DNA of 64,000 nt, from NCBI GenBank assembly GCA_002331025.1, contig DCYG01000009.1, positions 39,713-103,712 of the forward strand, read 5' to 3'. Shown one piece after another: positions 1 to 7,830 of the stretch. The translations under genes were made by a program, and so were the position numbers. The notes beneath the pieces are model-generated. The model saw only the letters and a program-made list of their open reading frames with translations. It was not told the DNA's origin and searched no databases. How positions within the stretch are numbered: the stretch's first letter is position 1; each line of letters begins with the position of its first letter. This stretch comes from Firmicutes bacterium UBA2116. GTDB lineage: Bacteria > Bacillota > Clostridia > Tissierellales > Sedimentibacteraceae.

Positions 1-594
1 AGCGCTGAATCTCAGGTGTTTATAAATAAAGAAGGAAAGAGATTTGTAAATGAATACGCTGAACGCGATGTTATGGCAAGTGCAGCACTTAATCAAACAG
101 ATGCATTATTCTATATTATTTGTGACCAGATAACAGCAGGTAATCCTCAACCCGGAGGAAAAAATGGCTGGGGAGATGTTATAGATGATCTTATAGCTTC
201 AGGAAGCATTTATAAAGCAGATACCCTCGAAGATCTTGCAAAACAAATAGGAGTACCGGCAGACATCTTTGTAAGTGAAATAGAAAATTATAATTCATAT
301 GTAGATAATCAAGCGGATCCTGATTTTGGAAAAGCGAATTTTGGCGGTAAAATTGAAGTTGCACCGTTCTACGCAACACCTCGCTCACCATCATTACACC
401 ACACAATGGGTGGATTGGAAATTAATACTGAAGCTCAGGTATTAGATGCAAGCGGGAATGTCATTCCGGGTTTTTATGCAGCCGGAGAAGTTACCGGAGG
501 AATACATGCAGGTAACCGTTTAGGCGGAAATGCTTTAGCGGATATAATGGTATTCGGAAAAATAGCAGGAGAAAATGCTGCTGCAGGCAAATAA
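1..594 (+). CDS. FAD-dependent fumarate reductase-like flavoprotein (3' part)
   Basis: The reading frame is open from base 1, so the gene begins before the window and only about the last 197 residues are seen. The sequence matches the end of the FAD_binding_2 family (flavocytochrome c / fumarate reductase flavoprotein). GKRFVNE followed by AERD carries the arginine that acts as acid catalyst in soluble fumarate reductases, HHTMGG holds the substrate-binding histidine, and the C-terminal GFYAAGEVTGGIHAGNRLGG segment binds FAD and holds the second substrate arginine. The family reduces fumarate or related enoates, or oxidises the reverse substrates. The N-terminus, which would show an FMN-binding or haem domain or a signal peptide, is missing, so the real substrate cannot be told. 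Confidence 0.85.
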   Translation, partial: SAESQVFINKEGKRFVNEYAERDVMASAALNQTDALFYIICDQITAGNPQPGGKNGWGDVIDDLIASGSIYKADTLEDLAKQIGVPADIFVSEIENYNSYVDNQADPDFGKANFGGKIEVAPFYATPRSPSLHHTMGGLEINTEAQVLDASGNVIPGFYAAGEVTGGIHAGNRLGGNALADIMVFGKIAGENAAAGK

Positions 595-614
595 TAATTA
601 ATTATAATACTACT

Positions 615-660
615 CAAAAAAAATAGAGCTATTGGATTTTTTCCATTAGCTCTATTTTTT
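615..660. terminator. Bidirectional terminator between convergent genes
   Basis: A ten-base-pair perfect stem (AATAGAGCTA at 622-631 with its complement at 647-656), extended inward by GG/CC, is flanked by A-runs on the left and T-runs on the right. It can therefore end both the flavoprotein transcript and hslO, which converge here. Confidence 0.85.
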
Positions 661-1540
661 ATTGTTCTATATGTTTTAATATATTTTTTAATTTATCGTC
701 ATGAAATAAATATTTTTCATTACAGAAGTGGCAAACAGTTTCTATCTGCTCATCTTCTTCAATTATTTCTCTTAATTCCTTCTTGCCTAATGAGATTAAT
801 CCTCTTTCCATTCTTTCTTCAGAACAGTCACATTTAAAACCAACGGGTATCTTCTCCATTATTTCAATATCAAAATCAGCAAATAATTTTTTTGCTATTG
901 CTTCAACATCATCATCATTATCAAAATAATCAGAAACGGACCTCAGGTTATTTAATACATTTTCCAACTTTTCAAGGTCCTCATCTTCTATAAACGGTAA
1001 TGTCTGAACTATAAAGCCTCCTGCGGATTTAATGCTGTAATCCCTGTCGACCAAGACACCTAATGCAACAACAGAATTTTGCTGCTCGGAAAGCCAATAA
1101 TACATTGCGATATCTTCACCGATTTCACCGGTTACGATATCCGTGCTTCCAACATACGGTTCCTTTAAACCAATATCCATCATCACTGTAATCTTGCCGT
1201 TTACGCCAACTGCTCCTCCAACATCTAATTTGCCGTTTGGTTTCAAGGGCAAATCTACATTCGGATTTTCAACATATCCCTTTATTTCACCATTGTTATT
1301 GACCACAGCTAAAATTGTTCCGATTGGACCGCCTCCGTTGATATTGATGGTAAGCTTATCCTTTTCATTTTTCATCATATATCCCATCATTAAGCCTGCG
1401 GTCAATGTTCTTCCTAAAGCCGCGGAAACTGTGGGAGTTGTATTGTGCCTGCATCTTGCTTCTTCCACAGCATTTGTGGACTTTACCATAAATAATCTGA
1501 ATGTTTTTTTCTTATCTATTGCTCTTATCATGTAATCCAT
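659..1540 (-). CDS. hslO: Hsp33 redox-regulated chaperone
   Basis: This is a 293-residue protein of normal Hsp33 length. The C-terminal redox switch is present: CDC near residue 236 and CHFC near residue 269, together the CXC...CXXC zinc site that forms disulfides under oxidative stress and turns the holdase on. The N-terminal core includes the family segment around GRTLTAGLMMGYMMK. Hsp33 is cytoplasmic. The gene follows a methyltransferase gene with only 2 bases between them and is the last gene of a SASP-like/methyltransferase/hslO unit read leftward. Confidence 0.95.
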   Translation of the reverse strand: MDYMIRAIDKKKTFRLFMVKSTNAVEEARCRHNTTPTVSAALGRTLTAGLMMGYMMKNEKDKLTININGGGPIGTILAVVNNNGEIKGYVENPNVDLPLKPNGKLDVGGAVGVNGKITVMMDIGLKEPYVGSTDIVTGEIGEDIAMYYWLSEQQNSVVALGVLVDRDYSIKSAGGFIVQTLPFIEDEDLEKLENVLNNLRSVSDYFDNDDDVEAIAKKLFADFDIEIMEKIPVGFKCDCSEERMERGLISLGKKELREIIEEDEQIETVCHFCNEKYLFHDDKLKNILKHIEQ

Positions 1541-1542
1541 TG

Positions 1543-2274
1543 CTAGTTTCCTTTCTCACATACAAAGACGGCTCTCAAGGAATTATCCCTGCATGATTCG
1601 TCGCTGTAATCATCATATATTTTTATATTTTTAAAACCGATTTCATTTAATAATGATACTACTTCTTCGCTCTTATGTATATATTGTGTCTGTATCTCAT
1701 TGATTCTATTATATTTATCCGATGCATCCTTTATAAAAAAGTTTATTTCAATATTAACTGTATCATTTGATTCATCAGCAGAATTCTCCCACACATAAAA
1801 AATTTCACCGTCATCATATACATAGGTGTCATTAAACATAGTTTCATATTTGTATTGTGTACTCAAATCAAAGATAAATCCGGAATTTTTATTTAAATGA
1901 TTATATACATTATTAAAAAAATCCCTGATTTCATTTTTATTTATGTAATTGACACCATCACAGCAGCAAACAGCAGCGTCAAATCTATCATCTATCTTAA
2001 ATTTCGTCATATCCATGTTTAGCAGTTTAACCCTCGGATTCCGACCAAGCTTTTCATAAGCCCTCATAAGCATGTCCTGCGAAAGGTCAAAAGCAGTAAC
2101 TTTAAAGTTTTTATCTGCCAATAAACGTGTTATGTTTCCTGTTCCGCAAGCCGCTTCTAAAACCTTTCTTCCGTCAATTTTTTCAGCTATGAAGGATGTC
2201 CATTTTTCATAGTCTGTATCACTCATCAGAATATCATAAATCTGAGAAAATTCTTTATAGCTTCTGTTAAGCAT
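1543..2274 (-). CDS. Class I SAM-dependent methyltransferase
   Basis: This 243-residue protein has the Rossmann-fold SAM-binding motif VLEAACGTGNITRLLADK near residues 39-56, and an acidic motif II region (VTAFDLSQDML) after it. It resembles the broad Methyltransf_11/25 group of small-molecule methyltransferases; nothing in it identifies the substrate. It starts 1 base after the stop of the SASP-like gene and ends 2 bases before hslO, so the three are almost certainly co-transcribed. Confidence 0.85.
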   Translation of the reverse strand: MLNRSYKEFSQIYDILMSDTDYEKWTSFIAEKIDGRKVLEAACGTGNITRLLADKNFKVTAFDLSQDMLMRAYEKLGRNPRVKLLNMDMTKFKIDDRFDAAVCCCDGVNYINKNEIRDFFNNVYNHLNKNSGFIFDLSTQYKYETMFNDTYVYDDGEIFYVWENSADESNDTVNIEINFFIKDASDKYNRINEIQTQYIHKSEEVVSLLNEIGFKNIKIYDDYSDESCRDNSLRAVFVCEKGN

Positions 2275-2275
2275 T

Positions 2276-2473
2276 TTATTTCTTCCTTTTCTTCTTTTTA
2301 GCGGTCATTAATCCACCTATTCTACCTGTTTCCTTAGCAGTAAGACCTCCCCATCCAAGTTCCTCAACCTTATCCATCAGACCGATTTCTTTTGCTATTT
2401 CCAATTTCATTATATCGTCAGGGGTAAGCTCCTTTTTCTTTTTTATCTTCTTTTTATCATTCTTTTCAACCAT
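2276..2473 (-). CDS. Small alpha/beta-type SASP-like protein, lysine-rich
   Basis: The 65-residue product has lysine-rich ends and a core with LEIAKEIG and GWGGLTAKETGRIGGLM. These resemble the two conserved segments of alpha/beta small acid-soluble spore proteins: the EIA/EFA site cut by the GPR germination protease, and the G-x-L-T-[AS]-x-E-x-G-x-[IV]-G-G-x-M DNA-binding segment. Family members coat and protect spore DNA. The basic KKK ends are unusual, since most SASPs have few lysines there. The start is supported by AAGGAGG 7 bases upstream. A sigma-G-like promoter lies just before it, which fits forespore expression. Without a family search, the SASP assignment rests on these motifs alone. 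Confidence 0.65.
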   Translation of the reverse strand: MVEKNDKKKIKKKKELTPDDIMKLEIAKEIGLMDKVEELGWGGLTAKETGRIGGLMTAKKKKRKK

Positions 2474-2497
2474 AAATATCCTCCTTATTATTAAGTT

Positions 2498-2528
2498 TAT
2501 TATGGTTTAAAAGCATACAAATTATACT
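2498..2528 (-). promoter_or_regulatory. Candidate sigma-G/sigma-F promoter of the SASP-like operon
   Basis: On the minus strand AGTATA (2528-2523) is followed after 18 bases by CATAATA (2504-2498). This is close to the forespore consensus (TGNATA, 17-18 bases, CATAMTA) and unlike sigma-A. It sits about 25 bases before the start codon. Confidence 0.5.
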
Positions 2529-2645
2529 TATTTTTCTTTTTTTATAAGCAATACTGCCTTAATCTCTTTTAATGTCAAAAGTATTTTATTAAGGGTGTAC
2601 TGTATACTGACTAATATTATAAAAAACATTACAACCATTATTATT

Positions 2646-3839
2646 TTAATTTGTAATTCCATAATTTACTCCCGATTTTTCTTGCTTAAGATTTATTATT
2701 GAAATAAAAGCACTTATAAAAAACACTACAGCTGTTGACAGAAACGGTAATGTGCTTCCCAATTCATATATAAAACCCGAAAATAAAGATCCAAAAATCA
2801 TTCCGCCTGCTCTTACTGAATTAAATATTCCTGAAATTATACCGCTCGTTTTAGAGTTCTGACCTCTTGTGACAATATCCTGCTGTATGGGGAGGTAAAT
2901 TGCATTAAACATAAAAAATATTATATTTGCAATAAAGAACGGATATAAATATGGAATAAATGTAACTGACAATGATGATATACCGCACAATAACAATACG
3001 ATTATCATAGACATTCTCGGATTAAAGTGCTTTTCAATATATATATTGACGGTAAAGTTTACAATCAACGTTACAATACCGATTATTGCTTTGATTATAC
3101 CATTATATGACGAAGAAAGATTCAGTGCATCCTTTAAATAATAATTAAAAGCATTGTCATATGCAGTTGAAGCAAAGCTGGTAAGAAATACGGCTATTAA
3201 AAATGTTATAAGAATTTTAGGCATCTCACCTATAAGGTTGCTATAGGACTTAAAAGGGTTTAAAGACATACCTGCGGTAAACCTATCATCCGATCTAACT
3301 TCTTCAATTAGCAAATATGTTAAAATTCCGTATATGAATATTAATGATGCCTGCAATACAAATACAAAGCGTATAGAAAAATTACCAACTACTCCTCCGA
3401 CAAAATATCCAAATGCCGCCAATACTGAAGTAAGTGCAACATAATAGGATATATGCCGCCCTCTGTTATCTTGATCCGTAACATTAACCAAGTATGCAAG
3501 GCTGCAGACGTATATACCCGCACTAAAAAAGCCGCCTGCTAATCTTGCTGCAATCGTCATAAATACGGTGTCTGTCATTCCAAAAATTAGCTGCGTTACC
3601 CCATACACCGGACCTGTAAATGCCATTACCTTTATATGTCCGTAATTATCCCCTACAGTACCCCAAATCAGGGAGCCGAAAAAGTAACACAAGGACATTG
3701 CGGCAAATGACAAACCAAATACATAATCCGCAAAACCTTTTTCAATAAACATAGTCGGTGTCACCGGATGACCCATACTGCTGCATAATGCGAATAACCC
3801 GAAGCATAAATACAATCTTCCTATTGAAGCTTTTTTCAA
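2646..3839 (-). CDS. Major facilitator superfamily transporter
   Basis: The 397-residue protein is almost entirely hydrophobic, with about twelve predicted membrane segments. The loop between the second and third segments (SLIWGTVGDNYGH) is the MFS motif A equivalent, and GGFFSAGIYVC resembles helix-5 motif C of drug/proton antiporters. The overall look is that of TetA/YdeR-type multidrug or metabolite exporters. There is no partner gene or adjacent regulator to indicate a substrate. It is separated from its neighbours by about 170 and 205 bases and is probably transcribed alone. Confidence 0.85.
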   Translation of the reverse strand: MKKASIGRLYLCFGLFALCSSMGHPVTPTMFIEKGFADYVFGLSFAAMSLCYFFGSLIWGTVGDNYGHIKVMAFTGPVYGVTQLIFGMTDTVFMTIAARLAGGFFSAGIYVCSLAYLVNVTDQDNRGRHISYYVALTSVLAAFGYFVGGVVGNFSIRFVFVLQASLIFIYGILTYLLIEEVRSDDRFTAGMSLNPFKSYSNLIGEMPKILITFLIAVFLTSFASTAYDNAFNYYLKDALNLSSSYNGIIKAIIGIVTLIVNFTVNIYIEKHFNPRMSMIIVLLLCGISSLSVTFIPYLYPFFIANIIFFMFNAIYLPIQQDIVTRGQNSKTSGIISGIFNSVRAGGMIFGSLFSGFIYELGSTLPFLSTAVVFFISAFISIINLKQEKSGVNYGITN

Positions 3840-3992
3840 TTTTATTACCGTCCCCGATTTATATATGTAAAATCATATATTATGGACAACAAAAAAGCAA
3901 TCCTAAAATAACATTATAAATTCAAATGTGGAGCATACAATGTATTATGTGTAAATAAAACGCTAATTGCACTTCAATGACGTTTAATTTGC

Positions 3993-4021
3993 TTGACATA
4001 ATTATTTTCTTGTAATATAAT
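3993..4021 (+). promoter_or_regulatory. Consensus sigma-A promoter of the RelB/YafQ module
   Basis: TTGACA (3993-3998), a 17-base spacer and TATAAT (4016-4021) match the consensus exactly. It lies 23 bases upstream of the antitoxin start. A strong promoter under antitoxin autorepression is typical of type II toxin-antitoxin operons. Confidence 0.9.
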
Positions 4022-4044
4022 AAACGTAAGAAGGGAGTGATTCT

Positions 4045-4323
4045 ATGGCAAAAAACACATCTAACGTCAGCTTTCGTATTGATAGCGACTTAAAGGCACA
4101 AGCTGATACCCTGTTTTCCCAGCTTGGTCTTAATATGACTACAGCATTTAATATATTTCTCCGTCAGGCTGTTCGTGAAGGATGTATTCCTTTTGATATT
4201 ACAATTAATACACCCAACACAGAAACAATTATGGCTTTGTTTGAAGCAGAACGCATCTCTCGTGATCCTTCGATCAGGCATTATGATGACGTTGAAAAAG
4301 CTCTTAAGGAACTTAAGTCATGA
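4045..4323 (+). CDS. RelB/DinJ family antitoxin
   Basis: This 92-residue protein has the N-terminal ribbon-helix-helix pattern of RelB/DinJ antitoxins: NVSFRIDSDLKAQAD, then LGLNMTTAFNIFLRQAV, then the GCIPFDI segment. It would bind its own operator and neutralise the toxin encoded next to it. The start has AGGGAG 7 bases upstream. The stop overlaps the toxin start by 4 bases (ATGA), so the two are translationally coupled. Confidence 0.92.
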   Translation: MAKNTSNVSFRIDSDLKAQADTLFSQLGLNMTTAFNIFLRQAVREGCIPFDITINTPNTETIMALFEAERISRDPSIRHYDDVEKALKELKS

Positions 4324-4598
4324 AGCGCAGCATTGTTTGGACAAACCAATTTAAAAAAGATTATAAGCTGTCAATCAAACGCGGCTTAGATGTTGAACTT
4401 CTTGATAATGTAATACGCATACTTGCAAATGGAAATCCTCTTCCTGCCGAATATAAAGATCATACGCTTTCAGGTAACTGGAAGGGACATCGAGAATGTC
4501 ATATTCAGCCTGATTGGTTGTTGGTTTACCGCACAGAAGAAGATATTCTTATACTTACATTGTCAAGAACGGGAACTCACAGTGATTTATTTAGATAA
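4320..4598 (+). CDS. YafQ-family mRNA interferase toxin
   Basis: The 92-residue protein fits YafQ of the RelE superfamily. It has an early K-x-x-Y segment (FKKDYKLSIKRG), the central LSGNWKGHRECHIQPDWLLVY, and a C-terminal LSRTGTHSDLF. The histidines in GHRECH, the aspartate in PDW and the terminal H-x-x-LF correspond to YafQ active-site residues. The family cuts translating mRNA on the ribosome. The gene lies in an accessory patch next to a broken integrase and tRNA-Leu. Confidence 0.92.
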   Translation: MKRSIVWTNQFKKDYKLSIKRGLDVELLDNVIRILANGNPLPAEYKDHTLSGNWKGHRECHIQPDWLLVYRTEEDILILTLSRTGTHSDLFR

Positions 4599-4627
4599 TA
4601 GTCTTTGCTTTGCGAAGGCTATTTTTT
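4598..4627 (+). terminator. Intrinsic terminator of the RelB/YafQ operon
   Basis: An 11-base-pair stem (ATAGTCTTTGC with GCGAAGGCTAT, two G-U pairs, loop TTT) is followed by six T. It overlaps the last codon of the toxin gene. Confidence 0.85.
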
Positions 4628-4899
4628 GCCTATAGGTATCAAAGAAATCTGAATATTGCGACATAAACTGAACATTTGAGCCACAGAAATTGGTTCTTCC
4701 GCATAAATCCGTTATTTATGTAGAAATTAGGGTCGAAATGTGATAATTACTGATTATGATAATCCTGAAAATTAGCTTCCTTATTTAACTGACTGTTTAG
4801 AATTTACCATTGAAAATAATCAAGGTTTTTTTCTTATTTTTTAAACGGAACATCCTCTGAAACTACCATCATTAGATAACAAGATTTCATAGAAATCAA
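4628..4899. other. Non-coding stretch with no recognisable feature
   Basis: I see no open frame with protein-like composition, no RNA motif and no repeat here. It lies between the toxin-antitoxin terminator and the hairpin after the broken integrase, so it may be decayed mobile DNA. Confidence 0.5.
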
Positions 4900-4935
4900 C
4901 ACCCCTGCCCCTCAATCTTGAGGGGTGGTTTTTTT
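4900..4935. terminator. G+C-rich hairpin, likely terminator
   Basis: CCCCTCAA (4908-4915) pairs with TTGAGGGG (4918-4925) and is followed on the plus strand by GGTGG and seven T. It is a strong hairpin in AT-rich surroundings. Its tight loop would open by one or two pairs in practice. Confidence 0.6.
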
Positions 4936-4973
4936 CTTCGTTGAAGTCTTTTCTTTTATTCAAATTTATTGTA

Positions 4974-5543
4974 TTATCTTTTTATGAGCAAGTATTCTAT
5001 TAAACAAATCATCTGGTTCTCTAAATCTAAGTCTTTGATTTTAATATTGATTACCGTGTTAGTTCTGTTTCCTGTAGAGTATAGATAAGATACAATAACC
5101 CAATTCCTATATATTGCAAATGACGTTTTGTTAGTATCTGGTTTAATTAAAAGAATTTTTAACTGTTCATCAGAATATGTTTCTTTTATAATTTCGTCTT
5201 CTTTGACGAGCTTCGTTTTAAACCTCTCACAATAACCATTATCCATACACCAATGCAAAAAAGCATTTAAAGCTATTAAGGCTGTGTTAATTGATTTTGC
5301 CTTGTTGTCTTTTTCCATCATATCATAGATGTAATCATCAATAATATCCATGTTGATGTATGAACTTGAAAAGTCATCATCATTGATAAATTTCTTGAAT
5401 TTTTTAAAATAGTTCTTCTGATATTGAATGGTATACTCTGATAAGTTTCTGATTTTAGACTGCTTTTGATACCTTTCAAACAACTCATCTAAAGTAAACT
5501 TTTCATCTTTTTTACTCATTTTAATCTTCATTTTTATCCACAC
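4974..5543 (-). pseudogene. Truncated tyrosine recombinase / phage-type integrase
   Basis: The 189-residue frame has the SAM-like core-binding domain of tyrosine integrases (TLDELFERYQKQSKIRNLSEYTIQYQK... near residues 17-45). It continues into the start of the catalytic domain, where STGNRTNTVINIKIKDLDL contains the first catalytic arginine. It then ends in an unrelated CLIEYLLIKR tail, so the H-x-x-R box and the nucleophilic tyrosine are missing. A normal integrase of this type is about 300 residues. The fragment reads leftward from beside the 3' end of tRNA-Leu, the classic arrangement for an element integrated at a tRNA gene. It should be inactive. Confidence 0.8.
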
Positions 5544-5578
5544 GGCTCCTTATATTTTATTACATTAACCGTGTGTAT

Positions 5579-5608
5579 AAAAAAAGCAGTTCCTTTTTCA
5601 GAAACCGC
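5579..5608 (-). terminator. Terminator downstream of tRNA-Leu
   Basis: On the minus strand GCGGTTTC and GGAACTGC form an eight-pair stem (with G-U pairs) followed by seven T. It lies about 20 bases past the tRNA 3' end. Confidence 0.7.
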
Positions 5609-5625
5609 CAGTTTCGTTGATTTCA

Positions 5626-5709
5626 TGCGGATGACAGGACTTGAACCTGCATGAAATTGCTCTCACACGGACCTGAACCGTGCGCGTCTGCCAATTCCGC
5701 CACATCCGC
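5626..5709 (-). tRNA. tRNA-Leu (anticodon CAG)
   Basis: The 84-base gene folds as a class II tRNA. The acceptor arm GCGGATG pairs with CATCCGC and discriminator A follows. The D arm contains GGCAGACGC, the anticodon arm is CACGG-TTCAGGT-CCGTG with anticodon CAG, there is a short variable arm, and the T arm has GGTTCAAGTCC. CCA is not encoded. Confidence 0.95.
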
Positions 5710-5725
5710 TTACTATCACTGAAAT

Positions 5726-5754
5726 ATATTAGCATACTATTTAATGTTTTGCAA
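5726..5754 (-). promoter_or_regulatory. Promoter of tRNA-Leu
   Basis: TTGCAA (5754-5749), a 17-base spacer and TAATAT (5731-5726) on the minus strand lie directly before the tRNA gene. Confidence 0.65.
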
Positions 5755-5757
5755 TAA

Positions 5758-6498
5758 TTAAATTATTTGAACCTTGTATTTTTTACTTAACTCCGATTTT
5801 TTATCATTATATACCTTTTCTTGTTTTTCCATGAAACAGCTGTCCTTAACCTCTTGTACTACCTCTTCGAATGATGAATTCCTTTCGAGAGTGCGTTCAG
5901 TCAGCTTAATGAGATGGTAGCCGAACTGTGTTTTAACAGGACCGCTTATTTCCCCTGCCTGCATTGCAAATACCGCATCTTCAAATTCAGGCACCATCTG
6001 ACCCTTACCGAATTGTCCGAGTGCTCCGCCTGCCTCTTTTGAAGGACAGCTTGAAAATTCTTTGGCTGCATCTTCAAAGGATAATCCATCTGTTATATCT
6101 TCTAAAATCTCAGTAGCTTTTTCTTCGCTGTCAACAAGTATATGACTTGCTTTCACCATTTCCTGCGTTACATAAGTGTCTTTATGCTTTTCATAGTACT
6201 CTTTTAATTCTTCATCAGAAAGAGTTATCTGATTGAACATTTTCCTGAGGTTATATTGTTGAAGCATTGATTTTTTCATATTTTCCATTACTTCAATAAA
6301 TTCTTCATCATTTTCCAATCCCTTTTCCAATGCATCCGAGTACATTAATTCATGCATTACCAATTCATCAACTAATTTTTTTCTTCCTTCGGGACCTTGA
6401 AAATATGCAGCATTTTGTCCTAAGTTTTTCATTAAAGCTTGTAAATCTGATTCCTTGATTTCATTGCCGTTTACTATTGCGATTGTTTTGTTTTCCAT
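5758..6498 (-). CDS. Parvulin-type peptidyl-prolyl isomerase
   Basis: The 246-residue protein has an N-terminal SurA/PrsA-like chaperone helix region (residues 1-110). A rotamase (PPIC) domain follows at about 113-205, with VKASHILV, FEDAAKEFSSCPS, GGALGQFGKGQMVPEFEDAVF and TQFGYHLIKL all present. It catalyses cis-trans isomerisation of prolyl bonds. There is no signal peptide or lipobox (it starts MENKTIAIVNGNEI), so unlike PrsA this one should stay in the cytoplasm. It is transcribed alone; the tRNA promoter overlaps its 3' end. Confidence 0.93.
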   Translation of the reverse strand: MENKTIAIVNGNEIKESDLQALMKNLGQNAAYFQGPEGRKKLVDELVMHELMYSDALEKGLENDEEFIEVMENMKKSMLQQYNLRKMFNQITLSDEELKEYYEKHKDTYVTQEMVKASHILVDSEEKATEILEDITDGLSFEDAAKEFSSCPSKEAGGALGQFGKGQMVPEFEDAVFAMQAGEISGPVKTQFGYHLIKLTERTLERNSSFEEVVQEVKDSCFMEKQEKVYNDKKSELSKKYKVQII

Positions 6499-6551
6499 TT
6501 TATCTCCTATGTATTTTTTTCCATATTTTCATTATACTTAAGCAATTACCA

Positions 6552-6586
6552 CAAAAAAATGAAAAATGGGATAGGTCATACCCCAC
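6552..6586 (-). terminator. Terminator after the HPr gene
   Basis: A seven-pair stem (TGGGGTA with TATCCCA) is followed on the minus strand by T-rich sequence ending in seven T. It closes the nudix-whiA-HPr unit. Confidence 0.7.
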
Positions 6587-6595
6587 TGTCTCATT

Positions 6596-6862
6596 TTATT
6601 CTTCTTCTTCCATACATTCCAACAAATTAGCTAATTCGGTAATGCATTTGTCTTCGTCCGAGCCTTTTGTTATAATTATAAGCTCATCACCCTTCATAGC
6701 CCCTAATGCCATAATACTGATTATGCTTTTTCCGTTAGCTTCCTGGATGTCTTTTTTGATAATAATTTCACTGTCAAAGTTTCTTGCTTTCTTTACAAAT
6801 ATTGCTGCCGGTCTCGCATGGAGTCCTATTTTATTTTTTAATACTACTTTTTGTGATCTCAT
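6596..6862 (-). CDS. HPr family phosphocarrier protein
   Basis: The 88-residue protein has the HPr active-site segment GLHARPAA with the phosphorylatable histidine near position 15, and the regulatory serine segment GKSIISIMALGA near 46. In Bacillus the gene after whiA is crh, which has glutamine in place of the histidine. Here the histidine is kept, so the protein could accept phosphate from enzyme I as well as be modified by HPr kinase. Its start overlaps the whiA stop by 4 bases. I leave the symbol blank because ptsH and a crh-like role cannot be separated from sequence alone. Confidence 0.92.
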   Translation of the reverse strand: MRSQKVVLKNKIGLHARPAAIFVKKARNFDSEIIIKKDIQEANGKSIISIMALGAMKGDELIIITKGSDEDKCITELANLLECMEEEE

Positions 6863-7821
6863 TTTACACCTCTTTTTTCATGCTCTAAATCATTTGCAAT
6901 TTCTTCAATCTTTCTTAATCTATGATTCACACCTGATTTTCCAAGGGGTGGATTTAACATTTCACCCAATTCCTTTAAGCTTGCGTTCGTATGCTTTAAT
7001 CTCAAATATGCAAGCTCCTTTAAATGGTCAGGGAGTTTATCAATAGCTTTATGTTTCTTTAAAATTTTGATATTGTTAATCTGTCTCATTGATGTATCAA
7101 CTATTTTGTCAAGGTTTGCAGTTTCACAGTTAATTACTCTGTTTATCTGATTTCTTGTTTCTTTAACGGCTCTTACGTTTTCAAATTCCAATACTGCGTT
7201 ATTTGCTCCAAGCAGTGCCAGCAAGTCAGAAATTTGTTCGCTTTCCTTAATATAGGTTACGTAATTGTTTTTTCTTAACAACGTCTTTGCTGTTATACCG
7301 TATTCTTTAAGCAACGAGCTTATACCCTTGCTGTGATTTTCCCTGCTGCTTACAAACTCCGCATGGTATGATTTTTCCGGATCGCTTACTGAACCGCAGC
7401 CCATAAACGTACCCCTCAAATATGCTCTTTTACATTCATTGTTGATGACTAAATCATCGGGAACTCCATAATCAAATTCCACAAAGTTAAAATTATTATT
7501 GCCGGCTATTTTCGTTTCGATTAAAAAATTCTTGGCATACTTGTCTTCGATGTTAATAATATAATTGTTGCGTTTCTTTAACCGGTTTGTTTTTTCAACG
7601 CTTACCTGAGTTGAAATTTCAAATGCCACCTTTAATAATCTAAAAATTCGCCTGGCTACTGCCGCATTTTCTGTAGAAAATTCAATTTCAAATTTATTAA
7701 AACCTTTCAGGCTAATATAACCCATCGTTCTGATTAATGCTGCAAGCTCAGCTTTGGTGCTTGGTAACTCGGTTATTTCTGTTCTTGATAACTCATCCTT
7801 TATTTTGGAAGAAAAAGTCAT
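6859..7821 (-). CDS. whiA: WhiA sporulation/cell-division regulator
   Basis: This 320-residue protein matches WhiA in length and content. It has an N-terminal segment (SFSSKIKDELSRTEI-like), a homing-endonuclease-derived fold containing RAYLRGTFMGCGSVSDPEKSYHAEF, and a C-terminal helix-turn-helix with LKELGEMLNPPLGKSGVNHRLRKI. WhiA is universal in Gram-positive bacteria and acts on chromosome segregation, division or development. It lies between a nudix gene (9 bases) and the HPr gene (4-base overlap), as in the Bacillus yvc locus, but the rapZ and yvcK homologues usually between nudix and whiA are absent. Confidence 0.96.
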   Translation of the reverse strand: MTFSSKIKDELSRTEITELPSTKAELAALIRTMGYISLKGFNKFEIEFSTENAAVARRIFRLLKVAFEISTQVSVEKTNRLKKRNNYIINIEDKYAKNFLIETKIAGNNNFNFVEFDYGVPDDLVINNECKRAYLRGTFMGCGSVSDPEKSYHAEFVSSRENHSKGISSLLKEYGITAKTLLRKNNYVTYIKESEQISDLLALLGANNAVLEFENVRAVKETRNQINRVINCETANLDKIVDTSMRQINNIKILKKHKAIDKLPDHLKELAYLRLKHTNASLKELGEMLNPPLGKSGVNHRLRKIEEIANDLEHEKRGVK

Positions 7822-7830
7822 ATAATCACC

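Noticed and set aside
4974..5543. Functional phage or integrative element
   Set aside because: The integrase lacks the H-x-x-R and tyrosine residues and no other phage or conjugation genes are nearby.
6477..7046. 189-codon plus-strand frame opposite the parvulin, HPr and whiA genes
   Set aside because: It is antisense to three well-supported genes, hydrophobic from inverted AT-rich codons, and has no family resemblance.
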